NCBI RefSeq assembly: GCF_024756235.1
Contig: NZ_JANUGY010000001.1
Span: forward strand, 434,001 to 498,000
Length of the DNA stretch: 64,000 nt
Source of the DNA: Massilia kyonggiensis
GTDB lineage: Bacteria > Pseudomonadota > Gammaproteobacteria > Burkholderiales > Burkholderiaceae_D
Reading direction: 5' to 3'
In this document: piece by piece, positions 23,053 through 34,558 of the stretch
Layout of the letters: each line of letters starts with the position of its first letter
Position numbering within the stretch: position 1 is the stretch's first letter
Made by a program: the position numbers and the translations under genes
The notes under the pieces: generated by a model
Told to the model about the DNA's origin: nothing
Seen by the model: the letters and a program-made list of their open reading frames with translations, nothing else
The model's database searches: none

Positions 23053-25500
23053 ATGAAAAATAGTTCCACGATGTTTGGTCGCACCCGTCTTGCCGCCGCG
23101 CTGCTCATGGTGAGCACCGCCGTGCTCCCGGGCTACGGTGCGGCGCAAGTCACCGGCTTCACGCACCCGGGCACGCCCCTCACCCTCTCCGATCTCGCGA
23201 CGCTCAAGTCGTACGTCGACCAGGGCAAGCAGCCATGGAAGTCGGGCTATGACCAATTGAAGAACGACGGCAAGGCCAAGCTCACCTACGTGATGGCGGG
23301 CCCGTACGCGACCGTGAGCCGCGCCCCCGACGTGAATCTCTGGCCATGGCGCAACGACATGGTCGCGATCTGGAACCTCTCGCGCATGTGGTATTTCACC
23401 GGCAACAAGGACTACGCGAAGAAGGCGCACGACATCCTGATGCAATGGGCGACCGTCCAGACCGAGTTCGCCGGCCGCGAATCGATGCTCGACCTGGGCG
23501 ACTACGCCTACATGTTCGTGGGCGGCGCGGACATCCTGCGCGGCACGTGGCCGGACTGGACGGAGGCCGACACGGCCACGGTGAAAGCGTACTTCGCCAA
23601 TGTCCTGATTCCGGCATCGAACCCGTATGGCGAAAACATGTTCGGCGCCGCCAACAAGGGCGCACTGGCCCTGAATGCGCTCGGATTGATGGCCATCTTC
23701 AATGACGACATCGAATTGCTGAACAGGGTCGTTGCCCAGACCCGCACCCTCGCCCACATCGGCCTGCGCAGTTCCAACGACATCGGCATGCTCGGCGACT
23801 CCCTGCGCGACCAGGGACACTTCCACGGGCAGCTGAAATCGCTGGTCATGCTGGCCGAGGCGCTGTGGAAGCAAGGCATCGACGTCTATTCCGATTTCGA
23901 CAACCGCCTGCTGGCGGCGGGCGAATATTTCGCCAGGGTGAACGAGCTCGAGGCGACGCCTTTCCTTCCGTTCGGCACCACCGATGCCTACTACATCGCC
24001 GACAACACCAACCGCGGATGGGGCGGCTGGGGAGGCGGGAACATCGTGCTCAACCAGATCCATGGCGCCTACGTCGTCCGCAAGGGCATGCAGGCACCGT
24101 TCATCGCACAGCGACGCCAGTGGATGCCGGTGGACGGCGGCAGTTTCGTGTTCCTGAAGGACGCCGACACCTCGACGGCGACGCTCCCGCCGCCGCTCGC
24201 GATTCCCGCAACGGCCTCGATCACCACCGGCCTGACCGACGTCGACATCGGGGGCGCCGCCCCGGCCGGCTCGGCCACCTACGCCAACGGCAAATGGACC
24301 GTGAAAGGGGGAGGCGCCGAGATCTGGGGCACGAGCGACAGCTGCCATTTCGCCTATCAGGCCCTCACCGGCGACGGCGCCATCGTCGCGAAAGTGGAGT
24401 CGCTCCAGAACACCAGCCCGTCCGCGAAAGCAGGCGTCATGATGCGCACGAGCCTTGCGCAGGGCGCGCCGCGCGCGTGGATGGCCATCACCAACCGGGT
24501 CCAGGCCGAACAGAACATGCAGAATCTCGCTGTTTACGGCGGCAATAACTACGGGAACAAGGTGCTCCCCATTGCGAGCTCCACCGCCTCATACTGGGTG
24601 AAGCTCGAGCGCATCGGCAACATGATCACGGGTTACGTGTCTCCCGACGGTACCAACTGGGCCGCCACCGACGTCGGCCGCATCGACGGCCCGCTGCCCG
24701 ACACGATTTATGCCGGCCTGGTCGTTTCTTCGGTCGCCAACGGCACGTTGAATACCTCCACCTTCAGCAACGTCCAGATCACGGGTGGCGACGGCAGCGC
24801 GCCGGCCGTCATCCCCGCCGCGCCTGCGACGCTGCTGGCCGAGCCGGGCGATGGCGCCGTTCCGCTGCGCTGGCAGCAATCCTTCGGTGCCACCAGCTAT
24901 GCGGTCCTGCGCGCCACGAACAGCGGCGGTCCCTACACGACCATCGCGGCGAACGTCACGGGCGGCAGCTACGTCGACACGACGGTGACCAACGGCACGA
25001 CCTACTACTACACCATCACGGCGACGAATGCCGCCGGCACGAGCGTCGATTCTCCCGAAGCCAGCGCCACGCCTGAGCATCCGCTGGTGAACGTCGCCAC
25101 CGGCGGCACGCCCAACGACAGCAAGAACAACGCCGTCAATGCCGGCAACGCCTTCGACCGGAACTCGGGGTCGTACTGGTTCTACTCGGGCGTGATGGGC
25201 TGGCTGCAGTATGACCTCGGCCACACGGAGACCGTCCAGCGCTACACGGTCATCAGCGCCAACGACAAGATCGGGCGCGATCCGAAGGACTGGCAGTTCC
25301 AGGGCTCCAACGACGGCGTGAACTGGACGACGCTCGACACGCAAAGCGGCCAGGCATTCGCCAACCGCTTCCAGTTGAACAGCTACACGATCGCGAACCC
25401 GGGCGCGTATCGCTGGTACCGGCTCAACATCACGTCCAACAATGGCGATACCGGCTTTACGGATCTCGCCGAAATCGGACTGTTTGCGGCCAAGCCGTAA
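23053..25500 (+). CDS. Secreted modular polysaccharide lyase (alginate-lyase domain, FN3, F5/8-type C), copy 2
   Basis: This 815-residue paralogue of the 4033 gene has the same domain order: signal peptide (to about residue 30), alginate-lyase-type domain (about 35-370; WPWRNDMVAIWNLSRMWYF, NNTNRGWGGWGGG with a small insertion), concanavalin-like sandwich (391-577), FN3 (587-676) and F5/8-type C (678-815). It should act outside the cell on uronic-acid polymers, held to substrate by the C-terminal binding domain. Some DNA blocks are almost identical to copy 1 while others have drifted, suggesting recent duplication or gene conversion. The leader is conserved too. The substrate is not certain. 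Confidence 0.87.
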   Translation: MKNSSTMFGRTRLAAALLMVSTAVLPGYGAAQVTGFTHPGTPLTLSDLATLKSYVDQGKQPWKSGYDQLKNDGKAKLTYVMAGPYATVSRAPDVNLWPWRNDMVAIWNLSRMWYFTGNKDYAKKAHDILMQWATVQTEFAGRESMLDLGDYAYMFVGGADILRGTWPDWTEADTATVKAYFANVLIPASNPYGENMFGAANKGALALNALGLMAIFNDDIELLNRVVAQTRTLAHIGLRSSNDIGMLGDSLRDQGHFHGQLKSLVMLAEALWKQGIDVYSDFDNRLLAAGEYFARVNELEATPFLPFGTTDAYYIADNTNRGWGGWGGGNIVLNQIHGAYVVRKGMQAPFIAQRRQWMPVDGGSFVFLKDADTSTATLPPPLAIPATASITTGLTDVDIGGAAPAGSATYANGKWTVKGGGAEIWGTSDSCHFAYQALTGDGAIVAKVESLQNTSPSAKAGVMMRTSLAQGAPRAWMAITNRVQAEQNMQNLAVYGGNNYGNKVLPIASSTASYWVKLERIGNMITGYVSPDGTNWAATDVGRIDGPLPDTIYAGLVVSSVANGTLNTSTFSNVQITGGDGSAPAVIPAAPATLLAEPGDGAVPLRWQQSFGATSYAVLRATNSGGPYTTIAANVTGGSYVDTTVTNGTTYYYTITATNAAGTSVDSPEASATPEHPLVNVATGGTPNDSKNNAVNAGNAFDRNSGSYWFYSGVMGWLQYDLGHTETVQRYTVISANDKIGRDPKDWQFQGSNDGVNWTTLDTQSGQAFANRFQLNSYTIANPGAYRWYRLNITSNNGDTGFTDLAEIGLFAAKP

Positions 25501-25515
25501 CGATGCGAACAGCGT

Positions 25516-25545
25516 AAAGAACCGGGACACGCGTCCCGGTTCTTT
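25516..25545. terminator. Bidirectional terminator between lyase 2 and the methyltransferase (family member 2)
   Basis: Perfect 13-bp stem AAAGAACCGGGAC / GTCCCGGTTCTTT with a 4-base loop and T/A-runs on both sides. It sits between two convergent genes, and the methyltransferase stop directly abuts it. It is the strongest of the four related hairpins. Confidence 0.9.
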
Positions 25546-26358
25546 TTATGGCTTCACGAACTTGAGCGTCATACGGTCGCTCTCGCCGATCGCCCGGTAT
25601 TTGTCGCGGTCCTGGTCGCCGTTGGCCAGGGTCGGCGGCAGGGCCCACACGCCGCCCTTGTGGTCGGCCTTGTCCTTCGGATTGGCGTTGATGTCGGATT
25701 TCGCGGCCAGCTTGAAGCCAACGCTTTCCGCCATCTTGATGACATACGACTCGTGCACATACCCGCTCGAGGCCTTCGCATCCTGCGGCATCGCTTCCGG
25801 CAGGCGATGTTCTTCGATGCCCAGCACGCCGCCCGGCTTCAGGCTCGTGTAGACGGCCTTGAACACGCCCTTGAGCGCTTCGTCGCCGCCCATCCCGATC
25901 CAGTTATGCAGGTTGCGGAACGTGACCACCATGTCGGCGCTGCCGGGGGCCGCGAAGTTGTAGGTCGATGGCGGCTCGAACACGCCCTGCACGACCTTGC
26001 CGAAGACCGCCGGGGTGGCGTCCAGCTTCTGCTTGAAGGCGACGGTGGAGCGCTTCGCCGGATCGAAGGCCGGACCTGCGGCAATCAGCTTGCCGTTGTC
26101 GCGCAGGTAGGGCGCCAGGATCTCGGTGTACCAGCCGCCACCCGGCGACAGCTCGACCACGGTCATGTTCGGCTTGATGCCGAAGAACGTCAGGGTTTCA
26201 TAAGGATGGCGCCATTGGTCGCGCGCCGCGTTCGTGCTGCTCCGATGGCTGCCGGCGATCGCCGCGCGCAGCTGGGCGTCATCTGCCTTGTCGGCTGCCT
26301 GCGCGAGGCCGGCCAGGCCGCCCGCCAGCAGGCCGGCGGCCAGGATGAATCGTTTCAT
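25546..26358 (-). CDS. Exported class I SAM-dependent methyltransferase-like protein (COG4798 type)
   Basis: The ATG at 26358 gives 270 residues and starts a signal peptide (MKRFILAAGLLAGGLAGLAQA, cleaved near residue 21); a longer frame upstream has no ribosome site. The mature part has a Rossmann-type methyltransferase core: VVELSPGGGWYTEIL (motif I with a Gly-rich loop), ADMVVTFRNLHNW, and SLKPGGVLGIEEHR (post-motif). This resembles the COG4798 group of predicted methyltransferases. Export to the periplasm, where S-adenosylmethionine is not expected, is odd for an active enzyme. It is convergent with lyase 2 and divergent from the S41 peptidase gene. Confidence 0.82.
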   Translation of the reverse strand: MKRFILAAGLLAGGLAGLAQAADKADDAQLRAAIAGSHRSSTNAARDQWRHPYETLTFFGIKPNMTVVELSPGGGWYTEILAPYLRDNGKLIAAGPAFDPAKRSTVAFKQKLDATPAVFGKVVQGVFEPPSTYNFAAPGSADMVVTFRNLHNWIGMGGDEALKGVFKAVYTSLKPGGVLGIEEHRLPEAMPQDAKASSGYVHESYVIKMAESVGFKLAAKSDINANPKDKADHKGGVWALPPTLANGDQDRDKYRAIGESDRMTLKFVKP

Positions 26359-26565
26359 TGTGTCGTCTCCAGGGTCGATGGCAGCGGCGCCATCTGCGCC
26401 GCCCGGCAATCATCGGCCACCATCTACTTGTCGTCAAGCCAATATGCAGGCTGACTAATTGTCAAATACACTACCATTTCATAGTAATTTTTGTGCTACT
26501 CTGATTTCACTTCATTGCTCACACAGTGAAGTAATCGCTTCCTACACACTGCCAAAGGAACAAAA

Positions 26566-27597
26566 ATGAAAAAGAAATGGATCGTCGCACCGTGTTTGCT
26601 GCTGCTGACCGCACTCGGCGCCCATGCCGTCACGCCCGAGCCGCCGCCCAAGGTTGCTGTCGACAGCGCGATGCGCGTGCAAGCGATCGATGCGCTCGTG
26701 GCAAAGCTGAACGATCACTACGTCTTTCCCGACAAGGCCAGGCAAGCCGGGACGGCCCTGCGCCAGCGCCAGCGCGACGGCAAGTACGACGGGATCACGG
26801 ATGGCGAACAGCTGGCAAAACAGCTCACGGCCGACCTTGCCGACGTCCTTCATGACAAGCACTTGTTCGTGGGATTCGACCCCGGGCTGGTGCCGCCCGA
26901 CCGTGAAGTCGGGCCGCCCCCGAAGTCGCTGGCCGAGTGGGAACGGAGGGCGCCCCCTGAGGTACGCGAGCGTGTGCTCGCGTCCAGCCTCGGCGTGGAA
27001 AAAGTCGATCACCTGGGCCCCAGGATCGGCTACCTCGAGATTTCCGGCTTCCCGCCGCCCTTCCTCGTGTCCGCGAAATATGCGGCAGTGATGGAGAAGC
27101 TCGCCGACACCGACGGCCTCATCGTCGACCTGCGCAACAACCACGGCGGCACACCGGACGGGGTGGCTTTGCTGGTCAGCTATTTCGTCGATGAGCGTAC
27201 GCGCCTCAACGACATCTGGGATCGCGATACCGGCGTCGCCACGCAGCATTGGACGGTCGACCGGCTGGACGGCAAGCGCTATGGCGGCAAGAAGCCGGTC
27301 CTGATCCTGACGGGCCCCGGCACGATGTCGGCAGGCGAGGACTTCGCCTACACGATGCAGGCACTGAAACGCGCCACGCTGATCGGCGAGCGGACCTGGG
27401 GCGGCGCCCACCCCACGCGTCCCTTCCGACTTGCGGACCACTTTTTCGCCGCGATTCCCAATGCGCGCACCATCAGTCCCATCACCCATACCAACTGGGA
27501 GGGCGTGGGCGTCAAACCGGATGTAGCAGCGACGCCGGACAAGGCGCTTGCGGTGGCGAAGGACATGCTGCAACGCCGGCTTCCCGGAACGAATTGA
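26566..27597 (+). CDS. Secreted S41-family (C-terminal processing-like) peptidase
   Basis: This 343-residue exported protein has a signal peptide (1-21, cleaved near AHA-V) and an N-terminal helical S41 cap region (IDALVAKLNDHYVFPDKA). The catalytic core has DGLIVDLRNNHGG and the nucleophile Ser in TGPGTMSAGEDFAYTMQ. There is no PDZ domain. This layout matches the stand-alone S41 peptidases near tricorn core/IRBP type rather than CtpA. An AAAGGA ribosome site precedes the ATG. Substrate unknown. It is followed by a hairpin of the shared terminator family. Confidence 0.85.
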   Translation: MKKKWIVAPCLLLLTALGAHAVTPEPPPKVAVDSAMRVQAIDALVAKLNDHYVFPDKARQAGTALRQRQRDGKYDGITDGEQLAKQLTADLADVLHDKHLFVGFDPGLVPPDREVGPPPKSLAEWERRAPPEVRERVLASSLGVEKVDHLGPRIGYLEISGFPPPFLVSAKYAAVMEKLADTDGLIVDLRNNHGGTPDGVALLVSYFVDERTRLNDIWDRDTGVATQHWTVDRLDGKRYGGKKPVLILTGPGTMSAGEDFAYTMQALKRATLIGERTWGGAHPTRPFRLADHFFAAIPNARTISPITHTNWEGVGVKPDVAATPDKALAVAKDMLQRRLPGTN

Positions 27598-27616
27598 TCA
27601 TGGATCCGGAATAAAA

Positions 27617-27641
27617 AAACCGGGACACATGGTCCCGGTTT
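27617..27641. terminator. Terminator hairpin after the S41 gene (family member 3)
   Basis: Stem AAACCGGGAC / GTCCCGGTTT, 5-base loop, preceded by a run of seven A and followed by TTTC. The long A-run would make it a better terminator for minus-strand than for plus-strand transcription, although no minus-strand gene ends here. Confidence 0.7.
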
Positions 27642-27777
27642 CTCGACAACCTCAAATATTCCATCGCTTGCAAAAAACTGGTAAAAATTTTGCCGCTCAC
27701 CCTTATGGATTACCCCTTGGGCGGGACTCCCAGCATTCCAGCCGCTTTACAAAATCCCCAAGCAAAGATACTCAAAA
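27642..27777. other. AT-rich spacer downstream of the S41 gene
   Basis: No gene is seen. A 36-codon frame from an ATG at 27703 lacks a ribosome site. Base composition is noticeably richer in A+T than the surrounding DNA. Confidence 0.4.
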
Positions 27778-27805
27778 TTGACATTCCATTGTCAAATTAT
27801 ATGAT
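27778..27805 (+). promoter_or_regulatory. Strong sigma-70-like promoter with inverted repeat, for the six-Cys protein
   Basis: A TTGACA consensus -35 (27778-27783), N16, TATGAT -10 (27800-27805). The -35 is one arm of the perfect inverted repeat TTGACA-N6-TGTCAA (27778-27795), so a regulator could bind over it. The resulting mRNA would have an untranslated leader of about 140 bases. Confidence 0.6.
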
Positions 27806-27951
27806 GCTTTTTTAGAAATTTACGAAATACAATTCATTTTCGACTTTGCTGATTCCGAACAGGTTTTTCATTGTCGAATCGCAGTCGAATGCATGATGCA
27901 TATCCGGCAGCGATTTACTCACATTTCGAAAATTCTTGGAGGGTTTTATAA

Positions 27952-28248
27952 ATGAAATTCTTATCCACCCACTATAAAAAATATATCGCCGCCGCAGCCA
28001 CCGCATTCGCGGCAATTGCAGTCCCGGCCCAGGCCACGGACTGCACCACCATTTGCCAGAGTGCTGCTTACCAGGCAGGGAATACCGCGGCACGCCAGGC
28101 CGAGCAGAGTGCATTGGCATACTGCTATGCCAATTACTACGGTTCGGCTATCGAAGGCTGCATGTACAGCAAGGTTCCGCAGATCCAGGCGGCATACGAC
28201 CAGGCGTATCAGCAGACGATGACGTCGTGCATGGGTTCCTGCCACTGA
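27952..28248 (+). CDS. Small secreted protein with six cysteines, unknown function
   Basis: The 98-residue product follows a good GGAGGG ribosome site (27938-27943). It has a basic N-terminus and a signal peptide (hydrophobic run at residues 12-24, cleavage near AQA-T at 27-28), leaving about 70 residues. The mature part contains six Cys in three clusters (DCTTIC near the start, YC and GC in the middle, SCMGSC at the end). It is rich in Ala, Gln and Tyr, suggesting a small disulfide-stabilised helical protein. I do not recognise the family. It stands alone with its own promoter and terminator, between the S41 peptidase and the pyruvate dehydrogenase operon. Confidence 0.75.
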   Translation: MKFLSTHYKKYIAAAATAFAAIAVPAQATDCTTICQSAAYQAGNTAARQAEQSALAYCYANYYGSAIEGCMYSKVPQIQAAYDQAYQQTMTSCMGSCH

Positions 28249-28267
28249 TTTCGCCGGATCGATAAAA

Positions 28268-28292
28268 AAACCGGGACACATGGTCCCGGTTT
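28268..28292. terminator. Bidirectional terminator between the six-Cys gene and lpdA (family member 4)
   Basis: Stem AAACCGGGAC / GTCCCGGTTT with a 5-base loop, nearly the same bases as the copy at 27617. The A-run on its left side gives a T-run for minus-strand transcripts, so it should end the pyruvate dehydrogenase operon as well as the small gene. Confidence 0.85.
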
Positions 28293-28317
28293 CCTGTACA
28301 GCGGCGTAACGCTCTAA

Positions 28318-30135
28318 TCAGCGCTTGCGCGGCGGCGGCAAGTCCGTGCAGACGCCTTCATAGGCTTCTGCCGCCATGCCGATCGATTCGCCCAGCGTCG
28401 GGTGCGGGTGGATCGTCTTGCCGATGTCCACGCCGTCCGCGCCCATCTCGATGGCCAGCGCGACTTCGCCGATCATGTCGCCGGCGCTCGTGCCGACGAT
28501 CGTACCGCCGATGATGCGGTGGGTCTCGGCGTCGAACAGCAGCTTCGTGAAGCCTTCCGAGCGGCCGTTGGCGACGGCCCGGCCCGAGGCGGCCCACGGG
28601 AAGTGGCCCTTCTCGACCTTGATGCCCTTCGCTTTCGCTTCGTCTTCCGTCAGGCCGACCCATGCCACTTCCGGATCGGTGTACGCGACGGACGGGATCA
28701 CCTTCGCATCGAAGTAAGCCTTCTCGCCGTGCGCGGCTTCCGCGGCGACGTGGGCTTCATGCACGGCCTTGTGCGCCAGCATCGGCTGGCCCACCAGGTC
28801 GCCGATGGCGAAGATGTGCGGCACGTTCGTGCGCATCTGGCCGTCGACCGGGATGAAGCCGCGGTCGGTGACCGCCACGCCCGCGTTCTCGGCGCCGATC
28901 TTCTTGCCGTTCGGGCTGCGGCCCACGGCCACCAGCACGAGGTCGTAGACCTGCGCTTCCGGTGTCGGCTGGCCTGCCTCGGCGGCTTCGAAAGAAACCT
29001 TGATCCCTTCCGGCAGCGCTTCCACGCCGACGGTCTTGGTCTTCAACATGATGTTGTCGAAGCGGTGCGCGTTGAACTTCTGCCAGACCTTGACGGCCTC
29101 GCGGTCCGCGCCCTGCATCAGGCCATCCATCATCTCGACGACGTCGATGCGCGCACCCAGCGTCGAGTACACGGTCGCCATTTCCAGGCCGATGATGCCG
29201 CCGCCGATGACGAGCATGCGCTTCGGCACCTGGCGCAGTTCCAGCGCGCCGGTGGAGTCGACGATGCGCGGATCTTCCGGCACGAACGGCAGTTTTACGA
29301 CAGCCGAACCGGCCGCGATGATCGCCTTCTGGAACGCGACGACCTTCTTCGCGCCGTCGGCACCAGTCACCTCGATGTGGTTCGGGCTCAGGAATTTACC
29401 TACGCCCTGCACGACGTTGACCTTGCGCGACTTGGCCATGCCGGCCAGGCCGCCCGTCATCGTCTTGATGACCTTGTCCTTGTACGCGCGCAGCTTGTCG
29501 ATGTCGACGTCCGGCTTGGCGAACGACACGCCAAGATCGGCCATGTGCGCCGTCTCGTCCATGATGTGCGCCACGTGCAGCAGCGCCTTGGATGGGATGC
29601 AGCCCACGTTCAGGCACACGCCGCCCAGGGTCGCGTACTTCTCGACGAGGACGGTGTTCATGCCCAGGTCGGCCGAGCGGAAGGCGGCCGAGTAGCCGCC
29701 GGGACCGGCGCCCAGCACCATCATTTCGCATTCGACGTCGACCGGGCCGCTGTAGCTGGCCGCGTTCGGGATGGGTGCCGCCGGTGCCGACGGGGTCGGA
29801 TGCGCCGGTGCGTACGAATCGGCCGGCTTGTTGGCCGGTGCCTGTTCGGCCGCAGCAGGTGCCGGAGCAGCTGCCGGTGCAGCAGCCGCGCCTGCGCCGG
29901 CTTCGTCGACGGTCAGCAGCAGCGAGCCTTCGCTCACTTTGTCGCCGACCTTGACCTTCAGTTCCTGCACGACGCCGGCGTGGGTCGACGGGATCTCCAT
30001 GCTGGCCTTGTCCGATTCGACAGTGACCAGCGACTGGTCGACCTTGATGGTGTCGCCGGGCTTGACCATCAGCTCGATGATTTCGACTTCCTTGAAATCG
30101 CCGATATTCGGGACTTTGACTTCAACGGTGCTCAT
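28318..30135 (-). CDS. lpdA: Dihydrolipoyl dehydrogenase (E3) with N-terminal lipoyl domain
   Basis: This 605-residue flavoprotein reoxidises dihydrolipoyl groups of the pyruvate dehydrogenase complex with NAD+. Residues 1-80 form a lipoyl domain ([12 protein letters not shown] with the lipoylated Lys), joined by an Ala/Pro linker (about 85-130) to the E3 core. The core shows the FAD site [11 protein letters not shown], the redox disulfide [13 protein letters not shown], the NAD site [10 protein letters not shown] and the C-terminal catalytic HPHPTLGE. E3 with its own lipoyl domain is typical of betaproteobacterial and Neisseria complexes. It is the third gene of the operon, 9 bases after aceF. 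Its lipoyl DNA is nearly the same as that of aceF. Confidence 0.96.
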   Translation of the reverse strand: MSTVEVKVPNIGDFKEVEIIELMVKPGDTIKVDQSLVTVESDKASMEIPSTHAGVVQELKVKVGDKVSEGSLLLTVDEAGAGAAAAPAAAPAPAAAEQAPANKPADSYAPAHPTPSAPAAPIPNAASYSGPVDVECEMMVLGAGPGGYSAAFRSADLGMNTVLVEKYATLGGVCLNVGCIPSKALLHVAHIMDETAHMADLGVSFAKPDVDIDKLRAYKDKVIKTMTGGLAGMAKSRKVNVVQGVGKFLSPNHIEVTGADGAKKVVAFQKAIIAAGSAVVKLPFVPEDPRIVDSTGALELRQVPKRMLVIGGGIIGLEMATVYSTLGARIDVVEMMDGLMQGADREAVKVWQKFNAHRFDNIMLKTKTVGVEALPEGIKVSFEAAEAGQPTPEAQVYDLVLVAVGRSPNGKKIGAENAGVAVTDRGFIPVDGQMRTNVPHIFAIGDLVGQPMLAHKAVHEAHVAAEAAHGEKAYFDAKVIPSVAYTDPEVAWVGLTEDEAKAKGIKVEKGHFPWAASGRAVANGRSEGFTKLLFDAETHRIIGGTIVGTSAGDMIGEVALAIEMGADGVDIGKTIHPHPTLGESIGMAAEAYEGVCTDLPPPRKR

Positions 30136-30144
30136 GGGCTCTCC

Positions 30145-31479
30145 TTACAGCAGCGTCTTGCGCAGGTCGGCCAGGACGTCGGCCAGGTAGGTCGTGAAGC
30201 GGGCGCCGGCGGCACCGTCGATCACGCGGTGATCGAACGACAGCGACAGCGGCAGCATCAGGCGCGGCTGGAAGGCTTTACCGTCCCACACCGGCTTCAT
30301 CGACGACTTGGACAGGCCCAGGATCGCGACTTCCGGCGCGTTGATGATCGGGGTGAACGCGGTACCGCCCAGGCCACCCAGCGACGAGATCGTGAAGGTC
30401 GCGCCCTGCATGTTCGCCGGCGACAGCTTGCCTTCGCGCGCCTGTGCCGACAGCTCGCCCATTTCGGTGGCGATCTGCGACACGGACTTCTTGTCGGCGT
30501 CCTTGATGACCGGGACGACCAGGCCGTTCGGCGTGTCGGCCGCGAAGCCGATGTTGTAGTACTTCTTGAGGATCAGCTGGCCGTTGGCTTCGTCGAGCGA
30601 CGCGTTAAAGTTCGGGAACTTCTTCAGCGCGGCGACGGAGGCCTTGATCACGAACGCCAGCATGGTCAGCTTGACCGGCGACTTGGCTTTCGCGTACGCG
30701 GCGTTGGATTCGACGCGCAGTTCTTCCAGGTCGGTGACGTCGGCTTCTTCGAACTGCGTCACGTGCGGGATCATGACCCAGTTGCGGTGCAGGTTCGGGC
30801 CCGAGATCTTCTTGATGCGCGACAGCGGCTGGGTTTCCGTCTCGCCAAACTTGGAGAAGTCCAGCGACGGCCACGGCAGCAGGTTCAGGCCTGCGCCGCC
30901 GCCGGCTGCGGCCGGTGCGGCCGTCGGGCCCGCGGCCAGTGCCGACTTGACGAAGCCTTGCACGTCTTCCTGGGTGATGCGGCCCTTCGGACCGGAGCCC
31001 TTCACCTTGTTCAGGTCGACGCCCAGTTCGCGTGCGAACTTGCGCACGGACGGCGAGGCGTGGGCGGAGGCGAAGCTCGCGGCAGGCGCGGCGGCGGCGG
31101 CCGGTGCGGCGGCGGGAGCCGGGGCCGGGGCCGGTGCCGGTGCTGCGGCCGGTGCCGGAGCAGGCGCTGCAGCCGGAGCCGGAGCCGGTGCCGGTGCGGC
31201 AGCAGCAGGTGCCGGGGCCGGCGCGGCTTCGGCGCCGCCCGCGACTTCCTCGAGCAGCAGCACGAGCGAGCCTTCGCCGACCTTGTCGCCGACCTTGACC
31301 TTCATTTCCTTCACGACGCCCGCATGGCTCGACGGGATCTCCATGCTGGCCTTGTCCGATTCGACCGTGATCAGCGACTGGTCGACCTTGATGGTGTCGC
31401 CCGGCTTGACCATCAGCTCGATGATCTCGACTTCCTTGAAGTCACCGATGTCGGGGACTTTGACTTCCACAATGCTCAT
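30145..31479 (-). CDS. aceF: Pyruvate dehydrogenase E2, dihydrolipoyllysine acetyltransferase
   Basis: This 444-residue E2 core subunit has one lipoyl domain (1-80, Lys in [11 protein letters not shown]), then a very long Ala/Pro linker (about 83-135). A peripheral-subunit-binding domain follows ([27 protein letters not shown], about 140-170), and then the acetyltransferase domain with the active-site [14 protein letters not shown] near the C-terminus. It transfers acetyl from lipoamide to CoA in the cytosol and organises the complex. E. coli E2 has three lipoyl domains; here one is on E2 and one on E3. It is the middle gene; an 87-base gap with a strong hairpin separates it from aceE. Confidence 0.96.
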   Translation of the reverse strand: MSIVEVKVPDIGDFKEVEIIELMVKPGDTIKVDQSLITVESDKASMEIPSSHAGVVKEMKVKVGDKVGEGSLVLLLEEVAGGAEAAPAPAPAAAAPAPAPAPAAAPAPAPAAAPAPAPAPAPAAAPAAAAAPAASFASAHASPSVRKFARELGVDLNKVKGSGPKGRITQEDVQGFVKSALAAGPTAAPAAAGGGAGLNLLPWPSLDFSKFGETETQPLSRIKKISGPNLHRNWVMIPHVTQFEEADVTDLEELRVESNAAYAKAKSPVKLTMLAFVIKASVAALKKFPNFNASLDEANGQLILKKYYNIGFAADTPNGLVVPVIKDADKKSVSQIATEMGELSAQAREGKLSPANMQGATFTISSLGGLGGTAFTPIINAPEVAILGLSKSSMKPVWDGKAFQPRLMLPLSLSFDHRVIDGAAGARFTTYLADVLADLRKTLL

Positions 31480-31516
31480 AGTGTGTTAGCTCCGTATTAT
31501 TGTCAGCTCAATCATA

Positions 31517-31555
31517 CGTTGCCCCCGCCTGGATGGCTATCCGGCGGGGGCAACG
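31517..31555 (-). terminator. Intercistronic hairpin between aceE and aceF
   Basis: Perfect 13-bp GC-rich stem CGTTGCCCCCGCC / GGCGGGGGCAACG with a 13-base loop. There is no T-run on the minus strand, so full termination is unlikely. It could act as an attenuator, an RNase processing or stability point that sets E1:E2 ratios, or both. Structure seen; role inferred. Confidence 0.6.
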
Positions 31556-31566
31556 GGCTTAGAGCA

Positions 31567-34263
<2,697 letters not shown>

Positions 34264-34379
34264 TTGCTACGTCTCCTTGAGTGTGGTGCCCCACCCGATC
34301 CCGTTTATCCCGGACGTTTGGTGGCGAAAAGACTATCCCTTGAATAAAGCCTGTCGATTCTACCAGTGGAACACGCAAT

Positions 34380-34412
34380 TTTCAAAATATGATATTCAGT
34401 TTCATAATGTGA
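34380..34412. promoter_or_regulatory. Tandem TTTCAnAATnTGA motif in the aceE-folD intergenic region
   Basis: Two near-palindromic 13-base copies, TTTCAAAATATGA (34380-34392) and TTTCATAATGTGA (34400-34412), lie 20 bases apart, about two helical turns, 117-149 bases upstream of aceE. This is the look of a dimer-of-dimers operator. It does not match the E. coli PdhR site. The regulator is not identified. Confidence 0.5.
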
Positions 34413-34521
34413 GATGGAGGCCATGTGAAGCGCATGAAATGCGGGTTCTGCCCGACACAGGCACGTCGATAAATATGACAACGAACGCCTCCGGGCGGCG
34501 CGCGATACCTCCGCGGGCGCT

Positions 34522-34527
34522 TATAAT
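34522..34527 (+). promoter_or_regulatory. Candidate -10 box of folD
   Basis: A consensus TATAAT hexamer 31 bases before the folD start. No good -35 hexamer is visible at the right distance, so only the -10 is called. Confidence 0.45.
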
Positions 34528-34558
34528 TTCGTTTTTGTCCAGCACACGAGTCCCTGCC

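Noticed and set aside
27703..27813. 36-codon open frame in the gap after the S41 gene
   Set aside because: No ribosome site, overlaps the promoter of the six-Cys gene, and no signal of coding.
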